Assembly: GCA_964643725.1 (NCBI GenBank) | Contig: CAZXTL010000024.1 | Location: forward strand, 1 to 34,791 | Reading direction: 5' to 3' | Length of the DNA stretch: 34,791 nucleotides | DNA from: DYQY01 sp964643725 | GTDB lineage: Bacteria > Margulisbacteria > Riflemargulisbacteria > GWF2-35-9 > DYQY01 | Shown here: one piece after another, positions 1 through 15,000 of the stretch | Position numbering within the stretch: the first letter of the stretch is position 1 | Layout of the letters: every line of letters begins with the position of its first letter | The notes under the pieces: model-generated | What the model was told of the DNA's origin: nothing | The model's database searches: none | Seen by the model: only the letters and a program-made list of their open reading frames with translations | Translations under genes and position numbers: made by a program

Positions 1-3000
1 TTATTGTGTTGTTCCCGCTAGCTATTACCCCACCGCTTACCGCGCTGTTGTTATATAGCTCACTGTTTAATATTGTGCTAGTTCCATTTACAAACGCACC
101 ACCATTTACTGCACTGTTACCTCTTATATTAGAGTTACTTATATTCTTAACCCCTTCATATATCGCTCCACCGTTATATCCAATGTTGCCGCTTAGGATA
201 ACTCTATCCATAGTTAATGTTGCAGCTGCATTCATCCAGATAGCGCCACCATCTTGGCTCACTACATCGTTACTTACTCTACCGTTGATTAAGCTCAAAT
301 CCTTAATCATCAAACGAATAGCATTTGGAACGTTAATATGTCTTGTAGCAAATTCTGCATCTAATATTGTGTTGACGGAACTAACCCCTTGCAAAACAAC
401 ATTATTCAAATTAGGCCAACGAAGTCCTCTTATTCTTGCGCCTGTTATATTGCCAGAAATAATTAATATTGTATTATTTGCTCCAGTCTGAGCTAGTGCA
501 TCAATAAGAGAATCATAATAAATATTTGAGCTAGTATTATAACAAATAGGCTCCTCAACAGATATTTCATAACAACCTATATCTATTCTGGCATAGTACA
601 AAATACCTTCTTTATAATTTATACGAATCTTTCCTTCAATATCCGTTGTAACATTGCTGGAATTAGCATCCCAATCTTCATTAGATCCTGCACCAAAAGC
701 ATAGGAGCCTTGTCCCGTACGATAGTTCTTGTTAGCATAATCCAAGAAATCAGCAGTTGTAAAACTAGAAATAGGACCTAAGTTATTCATCTGAGAAGGC
801 AATATATCATCCAATATAATACAGCTATCTACAGTACAAGTATTAAAATTAGTTGATGTACCACCATTGAAATCACCCATAAATATTGTGTTATAAGCTA
901 ATAGTTCACCATTTACACCAGCACCAGAATTATCATCCACATAAATCGCTCCGGCATTATCAACTATAGTTGCATTAACCAGCTTATTATCGCCTCTATA
1001 AAAGACGCCACCATTAATAGCACTATTACCTGTCACAAGAACGTTTATTAGCGTGTTACTTCCACCATTAAATGCGCCTCCATTAATAGCACTATTACCA
1101 TATATATAACTATTAATAATCTCATCAGAAACATCAGCAAAAACGCCACCACTTACAGCAATATTATTATATAAGTCAGAATTAAATATCCTACTTATGC
1201 TGTTTGAAAATGCTCCGCCGTTTACACCACTGTTATTTCTTATAACAGAATAATAAATATTTTGAATACCACCAAAAATTGCTCCACCGTTATATCCAAT
1301 ATTCCCACTGATAATCACTCTATCCATTGTCAATGTAGCAGCTGCATTCATCCAGATAGCTCCACCGTTTTCACTAACGATATTGTTGCTTACTCTTCCG
1401 TTGATTAAACTTAAATTTATCAGATTAAAACTAACAGCTGTCGAAACAACAATGTGTCTTGTCACTTGCTGCGCATCTAATATTGTATCTATTGAAGAAA
1501 TACCTCTTAAGGTTACATTCGCTACGTTTGGCCATACCAACCCTCTGTTCCCTATTCCAGTTACTGTTACTGCATATATTTGAATCGTCTTACCAGCGCC
1601 TGTTCCATATGTTTCCTCCATTTGTGCTAACGCGTCTAACGCTAACTGGATTCTTGTAAACTGTTGTTTTGTTTCTACGATTTCACAGACAAACGCTACA
1701 TTGCTTGTTGATTCGTATGCTCCAATATCTATAGTAGAGGAATAGATGCGTGGAAGTATAGATGTATAGTCTGTTGTTACATTATTTGAATTAACTAACC
1801 ACGCATTATTTGTACCTGTATTTGCTCCAACTGACCAATCTACTAAGTTATAGTTAACGTTTGCGTAATCAATAAACTGTGAAGCAGTGAATCCATATCT
1901 GGTATAAATGTGGTTAATCGCTGTTGGGATTGTCCTATCTGTTATTACGCAGTGGTCTAATGTTGTTGTAACAAAGTTAGCTGAAGTCCCAAGATTAAAA
2001 TCACCATAGAATATTGTGTTATATGCTATTAGCTCGCTTCCAGTTTCTGCATAATAGATTGCTCCATTATTACTTACTATCGTTGAATTCAGTATCTTGT
2101 TCTCTCCAATACTAAATACACTTCCTAGCGCAGATGTGTTGCTATATATCTGCGTATTTACTATCAGATTCTTGCCAGCATAATAAACACCACCGTTACT
2201 TGCACTGTTTCCATATATATTAGAGTTCATCAAGTAACTTGTTGCATTCGCAACCATACCACCGTTTATCGCTACGTTTCCATATACCTCAACGTTATTT
2301 AAACTGATACTTCCGCCATAGATAGCTCCACCATTATATCCACTATTACCTTTTAGTTCAGAATCTATAATATAGTTCTTTCCAGAATAGATAGCTCCAC
2401 CGTTATATCCAGTATTCCCACTAACAATCACTCTATCCATTGTCAATGTAGCTGCTGCATTCATCCAGATAGCTCCACCGTTTTCGCTAACGATATTGTT
2501 ACTAGCACTTCCATTTACTAAGCTGATATCTATTAGCCTCAAACTAACAGCTGTTGGAACAACTATGTGTCTTGTCACCTGCTCTGCATTAAGTACAGTA
2601 TCCACAGATGAAATACCTCTTAACGTAATATTTTCTTTATCTGGCCAAATAAGTCCTCTTACTGTCACTCCAGTGAAATTGCCAGTCAACACTTGAATCG
2701 TCTGGTTAGCCTCAACTTGGTCTAAGGCATCATGAAGTGAATCATAAAAAATATTAGTAGAAGTATTGAAACAAATAGCCTCATCCAAACTTACCAATAA
2801 CTCATAAGCACCAATATCAATTCTGGCATAATAAAATTGACCACCATTTAAACGTGGATTACCAAGAATATCAGCCGTAACATTCTGACTATTTGCCCCC
2901 CATAATACATTTGAACCTGCGCCGAAGGCTTTACTGCCCTCTAATATATTATAATTCTCTGCAGAATAGGCTACAAATCCAGTAGTATCAAACCCATAGA

Positions 3001-6000
3001 TAGGATTATAAATATTCATTAATAAAGGCAATGTGTTATCAGAAATAATACAATAATCTACGGTACAAGAATTAAAAAATGCATCTGTTCCACCATTGAA
3101 TGCACCCAAGAAAATCGTATTGAACGCTAAGAGTTGTCCGTTCTCAGCTACGCCAGAATTATCATCAAAATATATACCTCCGTTATTAGAAATTATTGTA
3201 CTATTTACTATCTGATTGTTTCCTAAACACATTACACTTCCAGAAAGAGCTGTATTGTTATAAACAAGAGCATTTATAAGTGTGTTTGTGCCTTGGTAAA
3301 AACCACCACCAAATGACGCACTATTTGCATATAATCTACTATTAATAAAAGTATTGTCACCGTCAAAAAATACACCACCACTATTTGTAGCACTGTTTAC
3401 AAAAACGCTACTATTCCTAAACGTGTTTGTTCCTGAATTAAACGCACCACCAATATTAGTTGCACTATTTCCAAAAACTCTACTATTACTAAATGTGTTT
3501 ATCCCAGAGATAAATGCTCCACCTTCAGCCCCACGATTATTAAATACGCTACTGTTCTGTAGTTTGTTATTTCCAAAACAAAATGCTCCACCAAAAGCAG
3601 CGCTATTTGCGTTAATGTAGCAATTATTCATGCTAACTTTGCTATAACTATCAAATGCTTGCCCTATAGCTCCTCCAAACCTTGATTGGTTTCCTGACAA
3701 AATTGTACCTGTCATATTTAGAAGGAAACTATCACTACTAATTGCTATATAAATACTTCCGCCAATATTATTTGAAATTTGGATAAAATCTTCCATCACT
3801 CCAACTGGACCTGTGCTAACTAAACCATTAACCAAGCTTAAGTTTGAAATATTAAGAACTACAGGATGCAGAGCAATTATGTGGCGGGTGACCTGCTCTG
3901 CATCCAAGATAGTGTTAATGGAAGAAATCCCTTGTAAAGTAATATTATTTAAATTAGGCCAAACAAATCCTCTATTATCAGGCCCATTGTGCGTACCTGC
4001 TAATACTTGAATAGTATATCCTTCTTGGATTACATCTAAAGCATCTTGAATTGCTTCATAAAAGACGTTTGGTGTATCAGTTATATAACAAACAGGTCTG
4101 GAAACAGTAAGCTCATAAGCTCCAACATCTATCCTGTCTATATTATTTGGTTCATTATAAATCCTTGAATTACCCCCCAAGTCTAAAATTACATTATTAG
4201 AATTTGAATTCCATAGTTCATTTTTCCCATGACCATGAGCAGGTGAATTAACGTTGATTCGATAGTTTCTTACAGCATAATTAGAAAAATTTGTTGTCAC
4301 AAAATTCATAATAGGACTAATGATATTCATGCTCGCAGGCAGTTCTGTATCTGTAAATATACAATGATCAACTGTCGTTGTTATAAAATTAGCAGAAATA
4401 CCATCGTTAAAGCTACCAAAGAAAATAGTATTATAGGCTAGCAAGTTGCCACTAATTGAACCACTTCCATCTACGTTATCATAATAAATAGCTCCATTAT
4501 TAGATACTATTGTATTATTTATAAGTTTATTATCACCCAGATTAAACAAGGCACCTATATTGGAACTATTATTATAAGCAAGCACGTTTAATAATGTATT
4601 TACTCCAGAATCAAACCCACCACCAAAAGATGCACTATTGCTATATACAATACTATTTACTAAAGTATTAAACCCATCAGCAAATGCGCCTCCACGTAAA
4701 GCCTTATTATTATAAACTTCACTATTATTTAAGGTATTATTACAACTATAGAACCCGCCACCAATACCACCGTTTGAACTGTTGTTATACACATTACTAC
4801 TTACTAAAGTGTTAGTAGCATAAGCAAATCCAGCTCCGTATTGTATAGCACTATTACTATAAACATTACTTGTAATCAAAGTATTCGTACCAAAATACAA
4901 TCCTCCACCAGAAGAATTTGCACTGTTCGAAAACAACTTAGTATTTCTAAAAGTATTAGTACCATAAGCAATACCACCACCATTAAATGCTGTATTACTT
5001 CTTATCTCAGAATTAGATATGTTTGTTATACCAGAAAATAACGCACCGCCAGTATATGCTTGGTTGCCACTGAAAATACAGCTATCAATTGTAATCACGG
5101 CATTTGTTGTCATCCAAATAGCCCCGCCATTTTCACTTACTATATTGTTGCTAACTCTGCCATTTATTAATTTAATATTTAACAACTTTAAACTAACAGC
5201 AGTAGGAACAATAACATGACGAGTAACTAACTCAGCATCCAAAATAGTATTAGTCGAGTTTACTCCTTGCAATGTTATATTCTCCACGTTAGGCCATACT
5301 AACCCTATATTGCCAGGACCTTTATGTGTACCGGCTAACACTTGAATTGTCTGTCCTGTTACTACTACTTCCAGTGCATCTTTAATAGATTCATAACTTA
5401 TTCCTGGTGTCTCAACTATATAACAAACAGGTCTGGAAACCTGTACTTCATAACAACCCAAATCAATTCTATCTATATTATTTAACTCATTAAAAATTCT
5501 TGAATTACCAGTTATGTCGGTAGTCACATTGAGAGAATTTGCATTCCAAAGCACATTTGACCCATGACCATGAGCTGGCGAATTAACATTAATATTATAG
5601 TCATTATTCGCATAGTTATAGAAGTCTGCCTGAGCCATATTTACCACAGGATATAACACAACCATTTGTGTCGGAACAGTTGTGTCTTGTAAGTAACAGT
5701 TATCTAATTTAGTGAACTGATATCCTTGATTAACACCAAGATTAAAATTACCAAAGAATATACTGTTATGTGCTACAAAATTCTTAGAAACAGCATTTGG
5801 GAAAACATATCCACTCTTCTTAATAATCGTTGAGTTCAATAAATAAGTTTTATCAGAAGCAAAGAATCCTGAAGCAATAGAGTCGTACATCAAGCTATTG
5901 TTTATAGTCACTTGCCCAGCTGAAATAACAGGATTTGTATTATTGTATAGAACACTGTGTAAAATAATTGCAGAATCAACACTTGCCAACACTGAACCAT

Positions 6001-9000
6001 AATTAGTCGCTGTATTATTGTTAATCTTGCATCTATCTAAGGTAACTGAACCAAACCCAAAAACACCACCAGCTCCGGCAATATTTCCAGATATAGTACA
6101 ATCCATCAAAACGCTATCACCACTAACAATTACACTGCCAACCTCAACTGCTGAATTAGCATAAATCGATGAATAATCTAAGTGGTTATCTCCTTCGAAA
6201 ACAGCTCCACCATTTTCTGCACTATTCCTATAAATGTTACTACTAATTATATAATTAACTCCACCGTTAAAAGCTCCTCCAGCATTTATTGCAAAGTTAT
6301 TATTCACATTACTACTCCCTATAAAGGTTGTTCCCTGATAGAAAGCACCGCCATCATTTGCGCTATTTCCATAAATATTAGAACTAGTTACATTGTTTGT
6401 TCCTGCATTGAACGCCCCACCAGCATTTATTGCATAATTATTATTTAAATTACTACTGCTTATAAAGTTTACTACCTGATAGAAAGCACCACCGTCAAAA
6501 GCGCTATTACTATTAATATTACTATTCTTCATGCTAACAATGTGAGGACTACCTATCCCCTGGCCTATCGCTCCACCGTATCTTGCTTGATTACCAGAAA
6601 TTACTACATTATTTATTGAAAGGAAAACACTTCCCGCACTTCTAATATATATACTTCCACCTGTATTAAATTCATCTTGAACTCCATTAGAGGTTATGAC
6701 TAACCCATTTATTAAATTAATCCCTGCTAAATTGAGTGTAACTGGGTTGTCAATAATAATATGCCTACCTTCTTTTCCAGCATCAAGAATAACACTGTTA
6801 GGAGAATTGGAATCTGCCATTAATGTAAGATTATTATAAGCAGGCCAGACCAAATTAACATCTCTAAAATAATTATATCTTCCTGGAAAAACTCGAATGG
6901 TATAGCCAGTAAAGGAAGTATCTAAAGCTGTTTGAATCGTATAATATTGTTGTCCTGTTTGCGGAATAAAGCAGTTAAAAGTAGCGGACTTATAGAATTC
7001 CTCAAAGTATTCATAACAACCAACATCAATCTGATTATATTGATCAGGCACTATTCTCATAACCAGACGGATATCAGTAGTTAATCCTTCAGAATTACCA
7101 AACCATAAATCATCCTTACCATTATTAACAACTGCAGAAATACTTATTACCCTATAATCATTTGAGACATAATCAAAGAAATCACTGGTTACGAAACCAT
7201 TTACTGGCCTTATGTTTCTTGTGCTGCTATCTAAGATTTCAATTGGCTTTGCACAACTATCTAAGGTAGCATTTTCATAGTTATTCAGATTGGTATCATG
7301 TAGAGTGTTGTAAGCATATATCCCTGAACCAGTGAAACCACCATCATGTATCTTCATTAATGTACTACTTATTAACGTTACCGTACTATCCCAAAGAATA
7401 TTATTACCTAAAGAAGATGTCTCATAAATCATACAATTATTTATAGTGATTATTGAACTATGAGCTACCGCACCATAATTGTTATGAATATAGGTTCTAT
7501 GAAGGTCTACTTCAGGACAATTAAAAGCTATCGCACCATAATCCTGTGCTGAGTTATTTCTTAATATTGATAAATCTACAAAGACATGAGAAAGAGAATC
7601 AAATAAAGCTCCGTTTCCATTAGTTATATTTCCTGAAATCAAAGATTCAAGAACTGTAACTGAATCACAATGAGAAAATACTGCTCCTGCTGAACTCGCA
7701 CTATTGAAATAAACTTCACTAGTTATAACTGTAGCGGTACCACCATAAAATACTCCGCCATTTACCCCACTATTCGCATAAATATTGCTATTATTTACTG
7801 TACTTATACTGTAGCTAAAAACTCCACCATTATTTGCGTTATTACTGTAAGCATTACAACTATTAAGCAAGTTAGTACCATAGCTAAAAACACCACCATT
7901 ATTTGCGTTATTACTGTAAGCATTACAACTATTAAGCAAGTTAGTACCATAGCTAAAAACACCACCATTATCTGCAATATTGCCTTTCAACAAAGAGGTT
8001 CTCATACTTACTAAGCTATAACTCCCAGCCCCCTGTGCGATAGCTCCACCGTTTTTCGCTTGATTGCCAGAAACAATTACCTGCTCAAGCGATATCACAA
8101 AGACATCACTGCTAACAGCTATGAAAATACTTCCACCATCATTGCTTACAACATTATTGCTTACTCTACCGTTTATTAGGCTTATATCATGAATGTTAAG
8201 ACTAACAGCATAATTAACAAAAATGTGTCTCGTTACTTGTGTTGCATCTAAGATAGTATTAACAGAACTTACTCCATGAAGGGTTACATTCTCTTTATTA
8301 GGCCATAAAAGCCCCCTATCACATGGACTAGAGTGTGTTCCAGCTAATACTTGTATTGTTTGTCCTGCTTCGATTACATCCAATGCGTCTTGAATTGACT
8401 CATAAAATTCGCCAGGGGTCTCTTCTATATAACAAACTGGCCTTGATACTTGTAACTCATAAGCACCAATATCTATCCTGTCCATATTATGTGGTTCATT
8501 ATAAATTCTTGGACTGCCATCTAAATCTGTTTCTACATTATCTGAATTAGTTAACCACAATAAATTCTTACCATAACCATGTGCAGGAGTATTTGCATTA
8601 ATTCGATAGTTGCCTGCTGCATAATTTACAAAGTTACTTGTTATAAAATTCACAATTGGATAATAATTATTCATCTCTACAGGAAGACTAGTATCAGTAA
8701 AAATACAATGATCAACAGTTGCAGAATAGAAATAAGCGTCTGGCCCACCATTAAATGAACCAAAGAATAAAGTATTGTATGCTAGTAACTGTCCATTAGT
8801 ATCTGCATCAATACTATCATCATAATAAATAGCTCCGTTATTACTTACAATAGTACTATTAACAACCTTATTATTCCCTCCTATCATAACACTTCCAGAA
8901 GGTGCTCTATTATTATAAACTAGCACATTTATAAGAGTATTATTACCATACCAAAACGCACCACCATAAGACACGGCAGTATTTCCATACACCCTACAAT

Positions 9001-12000
9001 TTTTTAATAAATTATTGCCTCCGCCAAACGCTCCACCACCAGAAGTTGCGCGATTATTGTAAATATTACTGCTTATTAAAGTGCTTGTAAGATTACTGCC
9101 GAGTCCACCACCGTTTTGAGAACTATTATTATATATATTACAGCTTATTAAAGTACTCGTTCCACCATCAATCCCTCCACCAGAAATTTCAGCACTGTTA
9201 CTATATATACTGCTGTTAGTCAGCATGTTCGTTCCATAATTAAACCCACCACCTTGTCCCTCTTGAGTTACACTTGGATTGGCCGCTGTATTACTATATA
9301 CTCTAGAATCAGTTAGCGTGTTCGTTCCATCTCTAAATGCTCCACCATAAATAGCACTATTACTAAACACACTACTATTCATCAATGTATTAGTGCCAGA
9401 ATAGAATCCACCACCATAAATATAAGCAGTATTATTTCTTATTTGAGAATTATAAATATTCTTAATCCCTTCATAGAAAGCACCGCCTGTATAAGCACTA
9501 TTTCCACTAACGATACAGCTATTCACGCTAATTATGGCAGAAGAATGCATCCAAACACTTCCTCCCTGGTTATCGCCAAGGTTAGTGGTACTAACTCTTC
9601 CATTAATTAAACTTATTTCTCGAAGATTAAGACTAACAGCATAGGCAACAAGGATATTACGTGTAACTTGTGTTGCATCTAAGATAGTATTAACAGAACT
9701 AACACCCTGTAAAGTTACATTCTCTATATTAGGCCATATTAATCCTCTGTTTCCAGGACCAGAATGTACTCCTGCTAATACTCGAATTGTATTCCCTGCT
9801 TCTATTACATTAAGTGCGTCTTGGATGGCTTCATAATAAGTCCCTGTTTCTTCAATGTAACAAACTGGTCTTGAAACCTGAAGCTCATAGGCTCCAATGT
9901 CTATTCTATCTACATGTTTAACGCCTTCAACATATATTCTAGTGTTACCATCTAAGTCTACTGTTACATTATTAGAATTAGCTAACCACAATGAATTCTC
10001 ACCATAACCATGTGCCGGAGTATTTGCCTTTATTCTATAATTATTACTAAAATAATTAACAAAATTACTAGTTAAAAAATTAACTATCGGATAAAAATTA
10101 TTCATGCTTGCAGGAAGACTAATGTCATTAATAATACAATGGTCTAGAGTTGCTGTATTGAAGAAAGTTGGGGTTCCGCCGTCAAAATTACCCATAAAAA
10201 TCGTGTTATATGCCAACAGTTGTCCATTAACTCCACTGTCAGAATCATTATCAAAATAAATTACTCCATTATTAGATACGACTGTACTATTAATAAGCTT
10301 ATTTTCACCTAGATTAAAAACACTACCTTGAGCAGAACTATTGTTATAAATAAGTACATTTACTAAAGTATTTGATCCATACATAAAAGCTCCACCCTGA
10401 AGAGATGAGCTATTCCCATACACAGTACTGTTTTCAAGTGAGTTGATTCCACCTGAAAAACCACCACCATATTGAGCACTATTGTTATATATATTGCTGA
10501 TATTCACCGTAGTTGTACAATTCCTGAAGCCACCACCTTGAGTAGAAGCGCTATTGCTGTATACGTTGCTCTGACTGATAGTATTTATACAACTATCAAA
10601 CCCAGCACCAAAAACAGCACGGTTGTTATATATGTTACTTGTAATCAAAGAATTTATTGCATTATAAAATGCGCCACCTTGGCCAGATGTCATAGGAATA
10701 TCAGCAGCCGTATTCGCAAATACATTACACATAGTTAATATGTTTGTGCCTTGATCAAACGCTGCACCATTTAGATATGACCTGTTACCATTTACGTTAC
10801 TACTACTTACGGTATTAGTTCCCTTAGAAAAAGCGCCACCAGAGTAATAGGCTGTATTTGCTTTTATTTGAGAATTATAAATATTCTTAATTCCTTCATA
10901 AAAAGCGCCACCAATATAGGCACTATTACCACTAACAATACAACTATCCATAATAATCCTAGCAGAAGTATTCATCCAAATACTTCCTCCTGTATTATCT
11001 CCATAGTTATTAGTCATAACTTTTCCATTAATCAAACTAATATTAAACAGATTCAAAGTTACTGCTGTTGCAACATATATGTGTCTTCCCGCATTTGTGG
11101 CATCAAGAACAGTATTTGCAGAATTAACGCCTTGCAAAGTTATATTGTCGAGGTTTGGCCATATAAGAGCTCTGTTGTCTGGACCAGCATGAGTTCCAGC
11201 AAGAACCTGAATAGTTTGTCCTGCTTGTACTACATCAAGTGCATCTTGAATTGCTTCATAAAAGACGTTTGGTGTATCAGTTATATAACAAACAGGTCTT
11301 GTTACTTGTAACTCATAAGCTCCAAGATCTATTCTATCTACGTTATTATCTTCTTCATAAATTCTTGGATTGCCATCAAAGTCTACTGTTACGTTATTTG
11401 AGTTAGCGTTCCAAAGAATATTAGAGCCATGTCCATGTAACACTGAGTTAGTTACAATATGATAATTACCAACTGAATAATTCACAAAATCTGCATTTGA
11501 TAAATTCATCACTGCATTAAATATATTCATGCTTGCTGGTAGTGTAGTATCTGTAAATGCACAATGATCTACAGTTATTGTATTGAAATAAGCAATTGTG
11601 CCAACATCAAAAGACCCGAAGAAAATTGTATTATAAGCAAGCATAGAAACATTAACACTAAAATCTACACAATAAATAGCTCCATTATTAGAAACTATTG
11701 TACTGTTTAAAAGTCTGTTGTCGCCTCTATAAAATACACTCCCTTGATTACTACTATTATTATAAATAAGAACATTGTTAATTGTGTTTGTTCCGGATGC
11801 AAATACTCCACCATTTGCCCCACTATTATTATATAAACTACTATGACGTATATCATTATTCCCAGCATTGAATCCAGCGCCATAATTTGAAGCTGTGTTG
11901 CCATAAATCAAACTAATACTTATATAATTAATACCACCATCAAATCCAGCACCACTAGAAGCAGAGTTATTATAAATACTACAATTACTTATTGTAGTTA

Positions 12001-15000
12001 CACCTTCCCTAAACCCACCACCACCAATGCTGGCAGTGTTACTATAAATACGACAGTTAGTTATAGAGTTAATGCCAGCAAAAAAGCCAGCTCCCAATAC
12101 CGCACTATTTCCATAAACATTACTATTAGTTAAAACATTATTTCCATAATAAAAACCAGCTCCGTTTTGAATAGCCAGATTATTATTCACATAACAATAA
12201 TCCATACTAACTAAGCTGTAACTGTTTGCGTTTTGTCCTATAGCCCCACCATATCTTGCTTGGTTTCCAGAAATGATGACATTTATCATATTCAAAAGGA
12301 ATGAATTACTGCTTACAGCAATAAAAATACTACCACCAGTATTGCTAGTAGCTTGACTTCCGCTTGCTGTAGGAACAAAACCGTTAACTAAACTCAAATC
12401 GCGAATCGTAAGTTGTAAGTCGTAACCAGCAAAAACATGTCTGGTGATTTGCCCTGCGTCGATGATTGTGTCTATGGAACTAACACCTTTTAGAGTTATA
12501 TTATTAACATTTGGCCACACTAACCCACGATTACCAGTTCCTGTAATAGTCCCGGAATATACCTGAATTGTTTTCCCTGCTCCTGTCCCAAATGTTTCTT
12601 CCATCTGAGCTAAGGCATCTAATGCTGACTGAATTCTTGTAAACTGCTGCGCTGTTCCTGCTATTTCACAAACAAATGCTATGTTGCTATTGCTCTCGTA
12701 TGCGCCAATATCTATTGTAGAAGAATAGATTCTTGGATGTATGGAGGTATAGTCTGAAGTTACATTGTTCGAATTTGCCATCCAAGCATCATTAGTACCA
12801 GTGTTAGCAGCAACTGACCAATCAACTAACCTATAATCATTGCTTTGATAAGCAACAAATTGTGAAGAATCAAACCCATAACGTGGATTATTAAGAATAA
12901 TCTCGTCAGGCATTGTTCTATCCGTAATTACACAATGGTCTAATGTAGTAGTAATAAAGTTATCAGAAGCTCCACCATTAAAACTTCCGTAGAATATTGA
13001 ATTATAGGCTTCCAATTGTCCAGCTACTGCCCCACCGATAGTATCATCATAATAAATAGCTCCATTGTTAGAAACTATTGATGAGTTCAGTATCTTGTTA
13101 TTACCTAAATAAAGTACGCTTCCATTTGTACCACTATTATCATGAACTATCATATTTATAAGAGTATTTACTCCTCCAGCAAATACTCCGCCGTTTGTTG
13201 CATTATTTTTATATATGTCACTATTTCTTAAAACATTATTACCATTATAAAAAACTCCACCATTTACCGCATTATTAGCATGAATCCAACATGAGTTCAG
13301 ACTAACTAAACTATAACTATCTGAAGCTTGACCAATTGCACCACCAAGCCCTGCATGGTTACCTGAAAGTATTACATTCTCCATTCCCAACATAAACGAA
13401 TCGCTACTAACAGAAACAAATATACTTCCACCAATATCAGACACTTGCCCATTAACCAAACTTAAATCCCTAATCGTGAAACGAACATCATTAGTAACAA
13501 GTATGTGACGCGATACTTGCTGTGCATCGATAATAGAATTTACTGAACTAACACCACGCAAAATAATGTTCTGTACATTTGGCCATATTATGCCTCTGTT
13601 CCCCAGTCCTGTTATAGTCATAGGATATAGCTGAATTGTGTTTCCTGATGCATTGCCTTCAGCAAGTTGTCTATCAGCTAAAGCATCTAAAGCTTCTTGA
13701 ATACTCCTAAACTTTTGAGTTGTTTCCATAATCACGCAAACAAATGGCCTATTTTGTAAAACTTGTAACTCATAGGCACCAATGTCAATTGCAGAAGAAT
13801 AGATTCTTGGAAGAATAGAGGTATAGTCTGTTGTTATATTATTTGAATTAGCATTCCAGAAATCGTTACTTCCATTATTGACAGCAACTGAAGAACTAAG
13901 AATATGATAGTCATAATTTGCATAATTAACAAACTGTGAAACATCAAAGAAATAACGAGGATTAGATATCTTCATCTCTACAGGTAAATCAAGATCGGAA
14001 ATAATAGTATGATCTACTGTACAAGTGTTGAAATTAGAAGATGCCCCACCGTTGAAATCTCCTTCAAATATAGTGTTATAAGCTAGTAACTGTCCATTAG
14101 TTTCACCACTAGCATTATCGTCATAATAAATAGCTCCATTATTAGATGCTATAGTACTGTTAAGTACCTTATTATTACCAAGAGAGAATACGCTTCCATT
14201 GTTACCACTATTCTTATAAACAATCATATTTATAAGAGTATTTACTCCGCCAGCAAATACTCCACCATTTGTTGCTTCGTTTTTATATATCTTACTATTT
14301 TTAATATTGGTTTCTCCATTATAAAAACCACCACCATTTGTTGCACTGTTCCCATAAATCCAACATGAGTTTATGCTAACTAAGCTATAACTATCTGAAT
14401 CTTGACCAATTGCACCACCAAACCCTGCATAGTTACCAGAAATAACAACTTGTAATAGCTCTAACAAAAAGGAATCATCACTAACTGCTACATAAATACT
14501 GCCACCAATATCATCAACAGAACCATTTATTAGGCTTAAGGATTGAAGCTTAAATCTTACAGCATTGGCGGCAAGAATGTGACGCGTTACTTGCTGCGCA
14601 TCAAGAATAGTATTTGCTGTTGAAACACCTTGTAACGTTACATTCTGAACATTCGGCCATACCAAGCCCCTATTCCCTATTCCCTTGTGTGTCCCTGCAT
14701 ATACCTGGACAGTATTTCCTGAAGCATTCCCCTCTGCTGATTGTCCTTCAGTTAATGCATCTAAAGCTTCTTGAATGCTTTGGAATTCCTGCGTTGTTTC
14801 AACTACCTTACAAACAAATGGTCTATCTTGAGCAGTTTGTAGCTCATAAGCACCAATATCAATCGTAGAGGTATAGATTCGTGGGAAAATAGTAGTATAG
14901 TCTGAAGTAATGTTAGCGGAGTTAGCTATCCAGAGAGAGTTGCTGCCGTTATTCACGGCTACTGATGAACTTATAATGTGGAAATCACCATTAATATAAT

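Noticed and set aside
6..491. Plus-strand open frame of 161 codons, hydrophobic and Pro/Leu-rich
   Set aside because: It is the antisense of the R26 cap and coils. Its composition is what the complement of Gly-Gly and Asn codons gives, it recurs at the same place in other modules, and it has no RBS or homology.
10868..11311. Plus-strand open frame of 147 codons
   Set aside because: Antisense shadow of the R18 cap and linker; Ser/Ile/Asn-rich, with no recognisable domain.
11707..11904. Minus-strand open frame of 65 codons
   Set aside because: Out of frame with the giant ORF and overlaps regular coils of R17; no motif of its own.
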